DNA of 33,350 bases from Actinomycetes bacterium (GTDB lineage: Bacteria; Actinomycetota; Actinomycetes; Actinomycetales; Microbacteriaceae), in assembly GCA_021779075.1 (NCBI GenBank), contig JAJYBG010000008.1, positions 1 to 33,350 on the forward strand, in the 5' to 3' direction. Each line of letters starts with the position of its first letter. The first letter of the stretch is position 1. Position numbers and translations under genes: made by a program. The notes under the pieces were generated by a model. That model made no database searches and had not been told where the DNA came from. It saw only the letters and a program-made list of their open reading frames with translations. Of the stretch, positions 1 through 11,305 are shown piece by piece.

Positions 1-11
1 CCGATCTATGG

Positions 12-46
12 TGTTTCTTGACTCGTTCAGGAAAGGCTGCCACACT
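12..46 (+). promoter_or_regulatory. furA promoter with FurA-box-like operator
   Basis: TTGACT (18-23), 17-nt spacer, CACACT (41-46). TCTTGACTcgTTCaGgAAAGG resembles the mycobacterial FurA operator as I remember it. Confidence 0.55.
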
Positions 47-56
47 GGCGCCGTGA

Positions 57-2690
<2,634 letters not shown>

Positions 2691-2713
2691 CCGGAACGTG
2701 GGAGACTGACGCC

Positions 2714-2827
2714 ATGAACTTCGGAGCAATCGCCTGGGGCGGCATCATCCTGCTGGGCGTCGTCGACGGCGGCCTCGTCGTCGCTGCGCTCATCGCCATG
2801 TCGAAGAACTACCGCCAGGATCACTGA
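2714..2827 (+). CDS. 37-aa predicted single-TM small protein
   Basis: MNFGAIAWGGIILLGVVDGGLVVAALIAMSKNYRQDH; ATG preceded by a purine-rich GGGAG; 23 nt after the katG stop. Confidence 0.6.
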   Translation: MNFGAIAWGGIILLGVVDGGLVVAALIAMSKNYRQDH

Positions 2828-2855
2828 GACCCCGTCGGCGACGCATCGTGCGTAA

Positions 2856-4343
<1,488 letters not shown>

Positions 4344-4351
4344 ATCTGTTG

Positions 4352-4376
4352 TCGCGCCCTTCCTTGTCGGGCGCGA
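4352..4376. terminator. Hairpin downstream of argG
   Basis: TCGCGCCC-ttccttgtc-GGGCGCGA; between convergent argG and the PPOX-like gene. Confidence 0.5.
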
Positions 4377-4447
4377 GTCGTCACCCGGCGCGGCGGACAG
4401 GCCACCGCGCCGCTGCGGCTGGGTGGGAGCGTCCGTGGTGTCGTCGT

Positions 4448-4891
4448 CTAGTGCCTGTTCGCCCGCTTCTTCGGCGGCAGGAACGACCTGCCGGTGACCG
4501 TTCTCGGGGTGATCTGCACGTAGTTGAGCTTCTCGCCCGGCGCCCAGGTGGGAAGCTCGAGCACGCCCGAGGCGACGATGTCGCTGTCGGCGGCGAGCCG
4601 TACGGCTTCCCCGTGCACGATGACGCTCCAGAAACTGCCGGGATCGCCGAGGGTGGCGTGCTCGTGGCCGTCGATCTCGAAGGCGACCGCGTGGTTGGCG
4701 CTCAGTGCCATGAGCTTGGTTCCGGGCGCGCTGGCGAGCATGATGGTGCGCTCGTGGGCGAGGTAGTTGACGGGGAAGATCTCTACCCCGTCGCCGTAGC
4801 TCAGTGCGAGGCGGCCGAGATGCTGCGTGGCGAGCACCTGCCAGCACTCGTCGAGGGTCAATTCGCTGACCTCGCGCTCGTCGACGCTCAT
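4448..4891 (-). CDS. Pyridoxamine 5'-phosphate oxidase family / NimA-like FMN-binding protein
   Basis: LTLDECWQVLATQHLGRLALSYGDGVEIFPVNYLAHERTIMLAS...GTKLMAL: split-barrel PPOX-like N-terminus. Confidence 0.85.
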   Translation of the reverse strand: MSVDEREVSELTLDECWQVLATQHLGRLALSYGDGVEIFPVNYLAHERTIMLASAPGTKLMALSANHAVAFEIDGHEHATLGDPGSFWSVIVHGEAVRLAADSDIVASGVLELPTWAPGEKLNYVQITPRTVTGRSFLPPKKRANRH

Positions 4892-4997
4892 GCCACCTCC
4901 GTCGTCGGGTGTGCTGGATCGCCGCGCCGCGGGTGCTGCGGCGTCTCAGAGCGGTGATCAGTCCCCGAATAGATCGTAGGCGTGTCGCGGTTGCACG

Positions 4998-5036
4998 GAA
5001 TACCCGACGACGTGGTCGGGTATTCGGGCCGGCCCG
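4998..5036. promoter_or_regulatory. 28-bp perfect interrupted palindrome plus abutting 12-bp palindrome upstream of mmsA
   Basis: GAATACCCGAC-gacgtg-GTCGGGTATTC (4998-5025), followed by CGGGCCGGCCCG (5025-5036). Confidence 0.6.
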
Positions 5037-5071
5037 TTACTTCTGTTCCGGCGCAGTGGGAAGATTGACCG

Positions 5072-6613
5072 GTGACCACCGAGACCACCGTCGCCCCCGC
5101 CAGCCAGCCCTCCGAAGCCGATCTGCCCGTCGTCCCGCACTGGATCGACGGGTCCACGTACCCGTCGAAGAGCGGCCGTACGGCTCCGGTGTACGACCCG
5201 GCGCTCGGCATCCAGACCAAGCGGGTCGCGCTCGCCGATGAGGCCGAGATCAACGCCGCGGTCGCGAGTGCCAAAGCCGCCTTTCCGGCCTGGCGCGACA
5301 CCTCGCTCGCCAGGCGGCAGTCGATCGTCTTCAAATTCCGCGAGCTGCTCGAGGCGAAGAAGGGCGAGCTCGCGGAGATCATCACGAGCGAGCACGGCAA
5401 GGTCCTCTCCGACGCCCTGGGCGAGATCACCCGCGGCCAGGAGGTCGTCGAATTCGCGACCGGCCTCGCCCACCACCTCAAGGGCGAGTACAGCGAGCAG
5501 GTCTCGACCGGCATCGACGTCTATTCCACCCGCCAGCCGCTCGGCGTCGTCGGGATCATCTCGCCCTTCAACTTCCCGGCGATGGTGCCGATGTGGTTCT
5601 TCCCCCTCGCGATCGCCGCGGGCAACACCGTGGTCGTCAAGCCGTCCGAGAAGGATCCGTCGTCGCAGATCTGGCTCGCCCGGCTCTGGAAGGAGGCGGG
5701 TCTGCCGGACGGCGTGTTCACCGTCCTCAACGGCGACAAGGTCGCCGTAGACGGCCTGCTGACGCATCCTGACATCGCCGCGATCTCGTTCGTCGGCTCG
5801 ACCCCGATCGCCCGCTACGTCTACGAGACGGGGACCGCTCACGGCAAGCGCGTGCAGGCCCTCGGCGGGGCAAAGAACCACATGCTCGTGCTGCCCGACG
5901 CCGACCTCGACCTCACCGCCGACAGCGCGATCAACGCTGGCTTCGGCTCGGCCGGCGAGCGCTGCATGGCGATCTCGGTGCTCGTCGCCGTCGAGCCCGT
6001 GGCCGATGTCCTCATCGAGAAGATCACGGAGCGGATGCGGACGCTGCGCACTGGCGACGGCCGACGGGGCTGCGACATGGGTCCTCTGGTGACCCGCGAG
6101 CACCGCGACAAGGTCGCGTCGTACATCGACGTCGCCGCGGCGGATGGCGCGAGCGTCGTCGTCGACGGGCGCTCGGTGAACCCCGATGGCGACCCCAACG
6201 GCTTCTGGCTCGGCCCGACGCTGCTCGACCGGGTTCCGACGACCTCGCGCGCCTACACCGAGGAGATCTTCGGACCGGTCCTCTCGGTCGTGCGGGTGTC
6301 GTCGTTCGACGAGGGCATCAACCTCATCAACAGTGGCGCGTTCGGCAACGGCACCGCGATCTTCACCAACGACGGCGGCGCCGCCCGGCGCTTCCAGAAG
6401 GAGGTGCAGGTCGGCATGATCGGCATCAACGTGCCGATCCCGGTGCCGGTGGCCACGTTCTCGTTCGGCGGCTGGAAGGCCTCGCTCTTCGGCGACACCA
6501 AGGCGCACGGTGCCGAAGGCGTGAAGTTCTTCACCCAGCTCAAGGCCATCACCTCGCGCTGGCTCGATCCCTCGCACGGCGGCATCAACCTGGGATTCCC
6601 CCAGAACAACTAG
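5072..6613 (+). CDS. mmsA: CoA-acylating methylmalonate-semialdehyde dehydrogenase
   Basis: 513 aa; FNFPAMVPMWFFPLAIAAGNTVVVKPSEKDPS, GSAGERCMAISVLVAV, GSTPIARYVYETG. Confidence 0.93.
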   Translation: MTTETTVAPASQPSEADLPVVPHWIDGSTYPSKSGRTAPVYDPALGIQTKRVALADEAEINAAVASAKAAFPAWRDTSLARRQSIVFKFRELLEAKKGELAEIITSEHGKVLSDALGEITRGQEVVEFATGLAHHLKGEYSEQVSTGIDVYSTRQPLGVVGIISPFNFPAMVPMWFFPLAIAAGNTVVVKPSEKDPSSQIWLARLWKEAGLPDGVFTVLNGDKVAVDGLLTHPDIAAISFVGSTPIARYVYETGTAHGKRVQALGGAKNHMLVLPDADLDLTADSAINAGFGSAGERCMAISVLVAVEPVADVLIEKITERMRTLRTGDGRRGCDMGPLVTREHRDKVASYIDVAAADGASVVVDGRSVNPDGDPNGFWLGPTLLDRVPTTSRAYTEEIFGPVLSVVRVSSFDEGINLINSGAFGNGTAIFTNDGGAARRFQKEVQVGMIGINVPIPVPVATFSFGGWKASLFGDTKAHGAEGVKFFTQLKAITSRWLDPSHGGINLGFPQNN

Positions 6614-6731
6614 CCTCTGACCGTCCGGCTCGCCTCCGGCGGTGCGCTCGCGCCCGGCTGAGGGCGGTGTGCTGCGAGGACGACGCCTGTACCGACGAGG
6701 TGCTTATGGTCATGGCCTCGGCGACGCGTGC

Positions 6732-6808
6732 GTTCGGGCTGAGATCCGCGCGACCCGCCGAGACCGGGCACCCCATCACGGCGTGGCGCGCCGGATCTCA
6801 GCCCGAAC
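6732..6808. repeat. Long inverted repeat, 16-bp perfect arms
   Basis: GTTCGGGCTGAGATCC (6732-6747) / GGATCTCAGCCCGAAC (6793-6808); extends about 5 bp inward with one bulge. Confidence 0.8.
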
Positions 6809-7010
6809 ACGTGCGCACCGGGAAACGTTCACCGGCTGCGCCCGTGACGGGGATGCCGTCCCGGCGCGGCGTTCCAGCTCGGCAGCATCCGGCAGCTGGT
6901 CGTGCAGGCGGCGATCCGTTCGAGTTCACTCCCTGGTTGCCGCTGACGCGCGCGGATGCCCGAGCACCAGCCGTCGCCCCTCCGCCGTGACTGGCGGCCT
7001 ACCGTGAGAC

Positions 7011-7071
7011 GCGAAGACCTCCGTTGGGATGAGTGAGTGTGGCCACCCGCATCCGCCACGGAGGTCTTCGC
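7011..7071. repeat. Inverted repeat, 14-bp perfect arms, with inner stem
   Basis: GCGAAGACCTCCGT (7011-7024) / ACGGAGGTCTTCGC (7058-7071); interior GGATG...CATCC also pairs. Possible terminator or structured RNA. Confidence 0.8.
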
Positions 7072-7107
7072 CGACTCAGCCGTTCACGACCTCGTGGGGA
7101 ACTACAC

Positions 7108-7677
7108 CTAGGAGGTGACCCCCGTGCGCAGCGGCTTGAGCGCGTTCGCCCAGGCGATGACCTGGTCGAACAGGATCTCGAGCGCCGGCAGCTGGTAGTC
7201 GCCGGGCTTGAACACGCTGAAGTTCTCGAACTCGGTCATGAGCGAGAGCGTCAGTGTCTGGCGCACGCTGGCGAGCTGGAGCTCCGCCGCGACGAGGCGC
7301 AGGTTCTCGATGGCGCGTGCGCCGCCGACCGATCCGTAGCCGACGAATGCGACGGACTTGTTGTGCCACTCGTTGTGCAGGAAGTCGAGCGCGTTCTTGA
7401 GGACGCCCGAGGTGCTGTGGTTGTACTCGGGGGTGACGAAGATGTAGCCGTCGAACTCGTCGATCTTGGCCCCCCACTCCTTGGTGTGGTCATGCTGGTA
7501 CTGCCCCATCGATGCCGGCATGGGCTCGTCGAGGTGGGGCAGCGGGTAGTCGACGAGGTCGATGAGCTCGAACTCGGCGTCGGTGCGCTGCTTGGCGTGC
7601 TCGTAGACCCAGTCGGCGACCTGCTTGCCGTTGCGACCCGGGCGGGTGCTGCCGATGATGATGGCGATCTTCGTCAC
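7108..7677 (-). CDS. NAD(P)H-dependent FMN reductase family
   Basis: VTKIAIIIGSTRPGRNGKQVADWV...GYIFVTPEYNHSTSGVLKNALDFL: flavodoxin-like FMN_red signature; GTG at 7677. Confidence 0.92.
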   Translation of the reverse strand: MTKIAIIIGSTRPGRNGKQVADWVYEHAKQRTDAEFELIDLVDYPLPHLDEPMPASMGQYQHDHTKEWGAKIDEFDGYIFVTPEYNHSTSGVLKNALDFLHNEWHNKSVAFVGYGSVGGARAIENLRLVAAELQLASVRQTLTLSLMTEFENFSVFKPGDYQLPALEILFDQVIAWANALKPLRTGVTS

Positions 7678-7789
7678 TGATGCTCCTTGCGTATGCGTGA
7701 TATGCGGATGAGGGAATCGCTCCGGTTCTGCGCCGGTTACCCCTAGTGCGTAACGCCGGACGGCGGCGAATAATCCCGATCCACCAGAC

Positions 7790-7803
7790 GCACTTTGAAG
7801 TGC
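7790..7803. promoter_or_regulatory. Candidate HxlR-type operator
   Basis: GCACTT-TG-AAGTGC in the divergent spacer; related half-site TAGTGCGT at 7744-7751. Confidence 0.45.
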
Positions 7804-7832
7804 TTCACGAACACGAAGGGTCGTATCGCCAG

Positions 7833-8234
7833 ATGACGCTGGAACTGGATCTCTCGCCGGCGGACGCCGGCGCATCGCTCGCCGGCTGCGGCGACGCCGG
7901 CAGCACCCGGGCGCTCATCCGCGACATCCTCGTCCGAGTGAGCGACAAGTGGACGATCCTCGTCGTCCAGAACCTCGCCGCCGGGCCGATGCGCTTCACG
8001 GCCTTGCAGGGTGCCGTGAAGGGCATCTCCCATCGGATGCTGACCCGGACCCTGCGCGCCCTCGAGCGCGACGGCATGGTCACCCGAACCCCGTACGCGC
8101 AGGTTCCGCCGCGCGTGGACTACGCGCTCACGCCGTTGGGTGCGACGCTCATCGAGCCGGTGCAGGCCGTGGTCGACTGGGCGGAGCGCCACCAGGACGA
8201 GGTCGAGGCGAACCGCGCCGCCTTCGATGCGTAG
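7833..8234 (+). CDS. HxlR-family transcriptional regulator
   Basis: LIRDILVRVSDKWTILVVQNLAAGPMRFTALQGAVKGISHRMLTRTLRALERDGMVTRTPYAQVPPRVDYALTPLG. Confidence 0.94.
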   Translation: MTLELDLSPADAGASLAGCGDAGSTRALIRDILVRVSDKWTILVVQNLAAGPMRFTALQGAVKGISHRMLTRTLRALERDGMVTRTPYAQVPPRVDYALTPLGATLIEPVQAVVDWAERHQDEVEANRAAFDA

Positions 8235-8307
8235 GGTCCACCCGGGATGAGCGGCCCCGGCCCGCGTGAGCCGTGCTCTATCGCGCGAACCCGGCACCAG
8301 CGGATTC

Positions 8308-8850
8308 CTATCCGAGTCGCGACTGCTCGGTGAGCGCGTGCCACTGGCGGTTGTAGTAGACCAGCGGCGCGGCGGCGTCGGCAGGATCCGGCAGCTTCGC
8401 CTCGAGTGCGTGAACGGTGACGAGAATCGACTGCCCGGCGCGGGTGCGCTGCACGATCTCGCCGCGGATCCAGGCGTGTGCGGCGGGGAAGACGACCTCG
8501 CCGGTGGGCAGGCGCGTCCACTGCGTGGTGTCGGCGAAGCGGTCGACGCCGTGCGTCGCGCCGAGTTTGGCGAGTGGATACTGCTCCGCCTCGAGCAGGT
8601 GCACGACGACGGTCTTCGCCTGCTCGATGGTCGGCGTCGACGAGGACATGTCCGAGATCGAGAAGACGAGCAGCGGCGGCTCGGCGCTCACGGAGAACAC
8701 GCTCGTCGCCGTCATCGCGACCGGCCCGTCGCCGACATCGGCGGTGATGACGGCGACCCCGGCGGCGTGGTTGCGGAACGCGAGCTTGAAGTCGTCGGCA
8801 CTCAGGCCGGCGCCGAAATCTGCCCCGAGATTGGTGTCGACGGCGCTCAA
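8308..8850 (-). CDS. Flavin reductase family protein (DIM6/NTAB type)
   Basis: FRNHAAGVAVITADVGDGPVAMTATSVFSVSAEPPLLVFSIS; TTG start overlapping the stop of the upstream gene. Confidence 0.9.
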   Translation of the reverse strand: MSAVDTNLGADFGAGLSADDFKLAFRNHAAGVAVITADVGDGPVAMTATSVFSVSAEPPLLVFSISDMSSSTPTIEQAKTVVVHLLEAEQYPLAKLGATHGVDRFADTTQWTRLPTGEVVFPAAHAWIRGEIVQRTRAGQSILVTVHALEAKLPDPADAAAPLVYYNRQWHALTEQSRLG

Positions 8851-9194
8851 TGCTGGTGCGCCTCGGGTGCGCCCTCGTAGAGCTTGAAGGCGAGGCGGCC
8901 GTGCGTGTACGCGGCGCCGGCGCGCAGGGCGGTCGCGACCCAGGCGATCTCGGCGATCTCGTTCTCGTTCGCCCCGGCCTTCTTCGCGGCGGCGGTGTGG
9001 CCCTCGATGCAGTACGGGCACTGGGTGGTGAGGGCGACGGCGATCGCGGCGAGCTCGCGGTACTTCACCGGGATCTCGCGCCCCTCCTGGAAGATCGCGG
9101 TGTTGAAGTCGCCCCACACCTTCAGGATGTCGGGGGTGTTGTCCCTGTAGACGTGCGTGAACTTCTTGTCGTCGGTGTCGAAGTAGTCGGCCAT
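8847..9194 (-). CDS. AhpD/carboxymuconolactone-decarboxylase-like protein
   Basis: MADYFDTDDKKFTHVYRDNTPDILKVWGDFNTAIF...ELAAIAVALTTQCPYCIEGHTAAAKKAGA: CxxCxxxH. Confidence 0.88.
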   Translation of the reverse strand: MADYFDTDDKKFTHVYRDNTPDILKVWGDFNTAIFQEGREIPVKYRELAAIAVALTTQCPYCIEGHTAAAKKAGANENEIAEIAWVATALRAGAAYTHGRLAFKLYEGAPEAHQH

Positions 9195-9204
9195 CTGATG
9201 CCTT

Positions 9205-9429
9205 TCAGTCGGTTGTTCCACCGTATGCCTGCGCGTGCGCGAGCCGCCCTCGGAGGTTCCGGGCGACGAGCCGAGCAGCGGGCACGCCGGCGGCTGCCTC
9301 GATCAGCGCGTTGTAGTCGGTGTTGGTGTTGACGTCGTGGACGACCCGGCGGCCTCCCACGGTGTCGAGAAACTCGATTCCGGCCACGGCGATTCCCATG
9401 TCGACGAGAACGGCTTCGAGCCGGCGCAC
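9205..9429 (-). pseudogene. C-terminal remnant of a RimK-like ATP-grasp ligase
   Basis: IVRRLEAVLVDMGIAVAGIEFLDTVGGRRVVHDVNTNTDYNALIEAAAG resembles the ATP-grasp C-terminal E...DVN.NT.YN metal-binding segment; no N-terminal ATP-grasp domain present. Confidence 0.65.
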
Positions 9430-9443
9430 AATCGGATCGGCCG

Positions 9444-10484
9444 CTACCGACCCCGCACGGGCGAGCGCCGGCCGAGGCCGGGGGCGACGTGCTCGGCGAC
9501 GGCGGCGAACACGTGCTTCTTCTGGGCCGTCGAGAGCTCGCTGATCGGAGTGAGGAGCAGCTCGTCGGCGAGGGCCAGCGCCGGGTCGGCTGCGAGCTCG
9601 TCGACGATCCGCGCGGGCTCACCGGAGTAGAGCGGGGTCGATAGCCCGTCGAAGCCGGAGCCGTCGGTGTAATGGCCGGTGGCGTCGACGAGGGAGGCGT
9701 AGTAGGCGGCGTGCCCGCCAAAGGCGGACTCGTCGTCGGCGTCGACGATGGGCAGGATGGAGCGGCTGATGGCGACGCGCGAGACGCGGCCCGGGTGGTG
9801 CGCGGCGAACTCGGCGCGGTACGCCGCGACGATCTCGGCCTGCTGGTGGCCGAGCGAGGCGTGGCCGGTGTCGCTGCCGATCGTGGAGAGCACGAGGTGC
9901 AGGCCGCGGCGGGCGGCATCCAGTGCGCTCTCGATGCTGCCCGCCCCGTACCAGAGGCGCTCGGTGAGGCCCGGCGCGTAGGGGAGGGCGACGTCGTCGC
10001 CGGAGTGCGCGCGCACCGGGCCGCCGGGCAGGTGCTCATCGCCGGTGCGGTTGCTGGTCTCCTCCGCGGCCTCGGCGGCGCCCGCCAGCGCCGCCTGGAT
10101 CTCGTCGAGCCGCTGCCGGGTGATCGCGCGCTTCGCTGCCGGGTCGTTTCCGTCGGGGATGCCGGAGCTCAGCCCGAGTTCGAGGCGCCCGTCGGCGAGC
10201 AGGTCGGTCGTCGCCGCGGCCTCGGCGAAGCGCAGCGGGTGCTCGAAGCCCACTGGGATGACCGCGGTCGCCAGCCGGATCCGTGTCGTGCGCTGCGCCA
10301 CCGCGGCGAAGAACGGGAACGGGCTGGTGAGTGTCTGCACGCCGTGGTGCACGCGCACCCAGCCCGAATCGAAGCCGATCGACTCGGCGTGCTCGTACAG
10401 TTCGATTCCGTCGCGCAGCGACCGCGCGGCGTCCGCGTGCCTCGTGTAGTTGAGGAAGACGAGGAATCCGAGGTCGAAGCTCAT
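9444..10484 (-). CDS. LLM class flavin-dependent oxidoreductase (LLM2)
   Basis: MSFDLGFLVFLNYTRHADAARSLRDGIELYEHAESIGFDSGWVRVHHGVQTLTSPFPFFAAVAQRTTRIRLATAVIPVGFEHPLRFAEAAATTDLLADGRLELGLSSG. Confidence 0.92.
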   Translation of the reverse strand: MSFDLGFLVFLNYTRHADAARSLRDGIELYEHAESIGFDSGWVRVHHGVQTLTSPFPFFAAVAQRTTRIRLATAVIPVGFEHPLRFAEAAATTDLLADGRLELGLSSGIPDGNDPAAKRAITRQRLDEIQAALAGAAEAAEETSNRTGDEHLPGGPVRAHSGDDVALPYAPGLTERLWYGAGSIESALDAARRGLHLVLSTIGSDTGHASLGHQQAEIVAAYRAEFAAHHPGRVSRVAISRSILPIVDADDESAFGGHAAYYASLVDATGHYTDGSGFDGLSTPLYSGEPARIVDELAADPALALADELLLTPISELSTAQKKHVFAAVAEHVAPGLGRRSPVRGR

Positions 10485-11305
10485 AGCAGCGGCTCTCCTT
10501 GCGCGTCGACGGCGTTGCGTTCGCCGGCGCGCACCGCGATGGGCAGGTGGTTCTCGACGGGTGGGATCGGGCAGTTCCACGCCAGGCTGAACGAACACGG
10601 CAGCAGCGCAGCGTAGTTGAAGTCGAGGATGACGCGGCCGGGGCCGGCGGAGTCGAGCTCAAGGCTGCGGCCGGCCGAGTAGGTCTCGACCCCGTTCGTG
10701 GCATCCGCGAAGAGCACGAGCAGCGAATCCGGGCGCGCCCCGCGCGTCGCGGCGAGCCGGTACTCGGCGCCGTCGACCTCGAAGACGACCTCGGCGGTGA
10801 CCGGGGTGTCGATCGGGCGCGGGTCGCGGTGGTGGGGGATGGCGACGGTGCGGCCGGGCGCGACGGTCTCGATGCGCCCCTCGATGCGCCAGGCGTCGTC
10901 GCAGGGGTACGCGGTGATGCCGGCGAAGCGGTTCGCCCATTCCGAGTGCGGGTTCCACACCTGGAGCGCGAACTTCGAGCGGTCGTAGCTGAAGACGATG
11001 CCCTCGGCACCGTCGGGGAAGGAGGCGACGGTCGGCCCATCGGCCTCGTCGTAGTGCAGGATCGCCGTGCCGTCGACGAGTGCGCCGCCGATGCGGATGC
11101 CGTCGGCCGCGGTCGCGTCGACGCGCACTCCGGCCTCGCCTGCCGGCAGTGGCGACCAGCGGCCGGGCGCGCCCGTCACGGTCTGGCCGGGCGCGGTGAC
11201 CATGTCGCCCCAGAAGAACGACGCCGGTCCGCGGCTGGAGGCGGCGTTGCGGATGCGCGCCTCGCGGTGCGCATCGAGTCTGTCGAGTTCAGCGGTGGTG
11301 CTCAT
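10481..11305 (-). CDS. DUF1684 domain protein
   Basis: ASFFWGDM...VILDFNYAALLPCSFSLAWNCPIPPVENHLPIAVRAGERN: DUF1684-like C-terminal motif; ATGA overlap with LLM2. Confidence 0.8.
   Translation of the reverse strand: MSTTAELDRLDAHREARIRNAASSRGPASFFWGDMVTAPGQTVTGAPGRWSPLPAGEAGVRVDATAADGIRIGGALVDGTAILHYDEADGPTVASFPDGAEGIVFSYDRSKFALQVWNPHSEWANRFAGITAYPCDDAWRIEGRIETVAPGRTVAIPHHRDPRPIDTPVTAEVVFEVDGAEYRLAATRGARPDSLLVLFADATNGVETYSAGRSLELDSAGPGRVILDFNYAALLPCSFSLAWNCPIPPVENHLPIAVRAGERNAVDAQGEPLL

Noticed and set aside
4465-4500. CTTCTTCGGCGG followed by CGGCAGG-AACGA-CCTGCCG as a fourth copy of the palindromic repeat
   Set aside because: Lacks the CGACGRTC-N4-GGAYCG module and encodes a plausible native C-terminus of the PPOX-like protein.
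4958-6577. 539-aa minus-strand ORF opposite mmsA
   Set aside because: GC-driven antisense frame; mmsA is convincing.
6667-6990. 107-aa plus-strand ORF in the mmsA-FMN reductase spacer
   Set aside because: Spans the inverted repeat, has no recognisable domain or convincing RBS.
7947-7972. GACGATCCTCGTCGTCC as a repeat-family core
   Set aside because: Encodes the conserved HxlR motif KWTILVVQ; no flanking CUUCGG hairpin.
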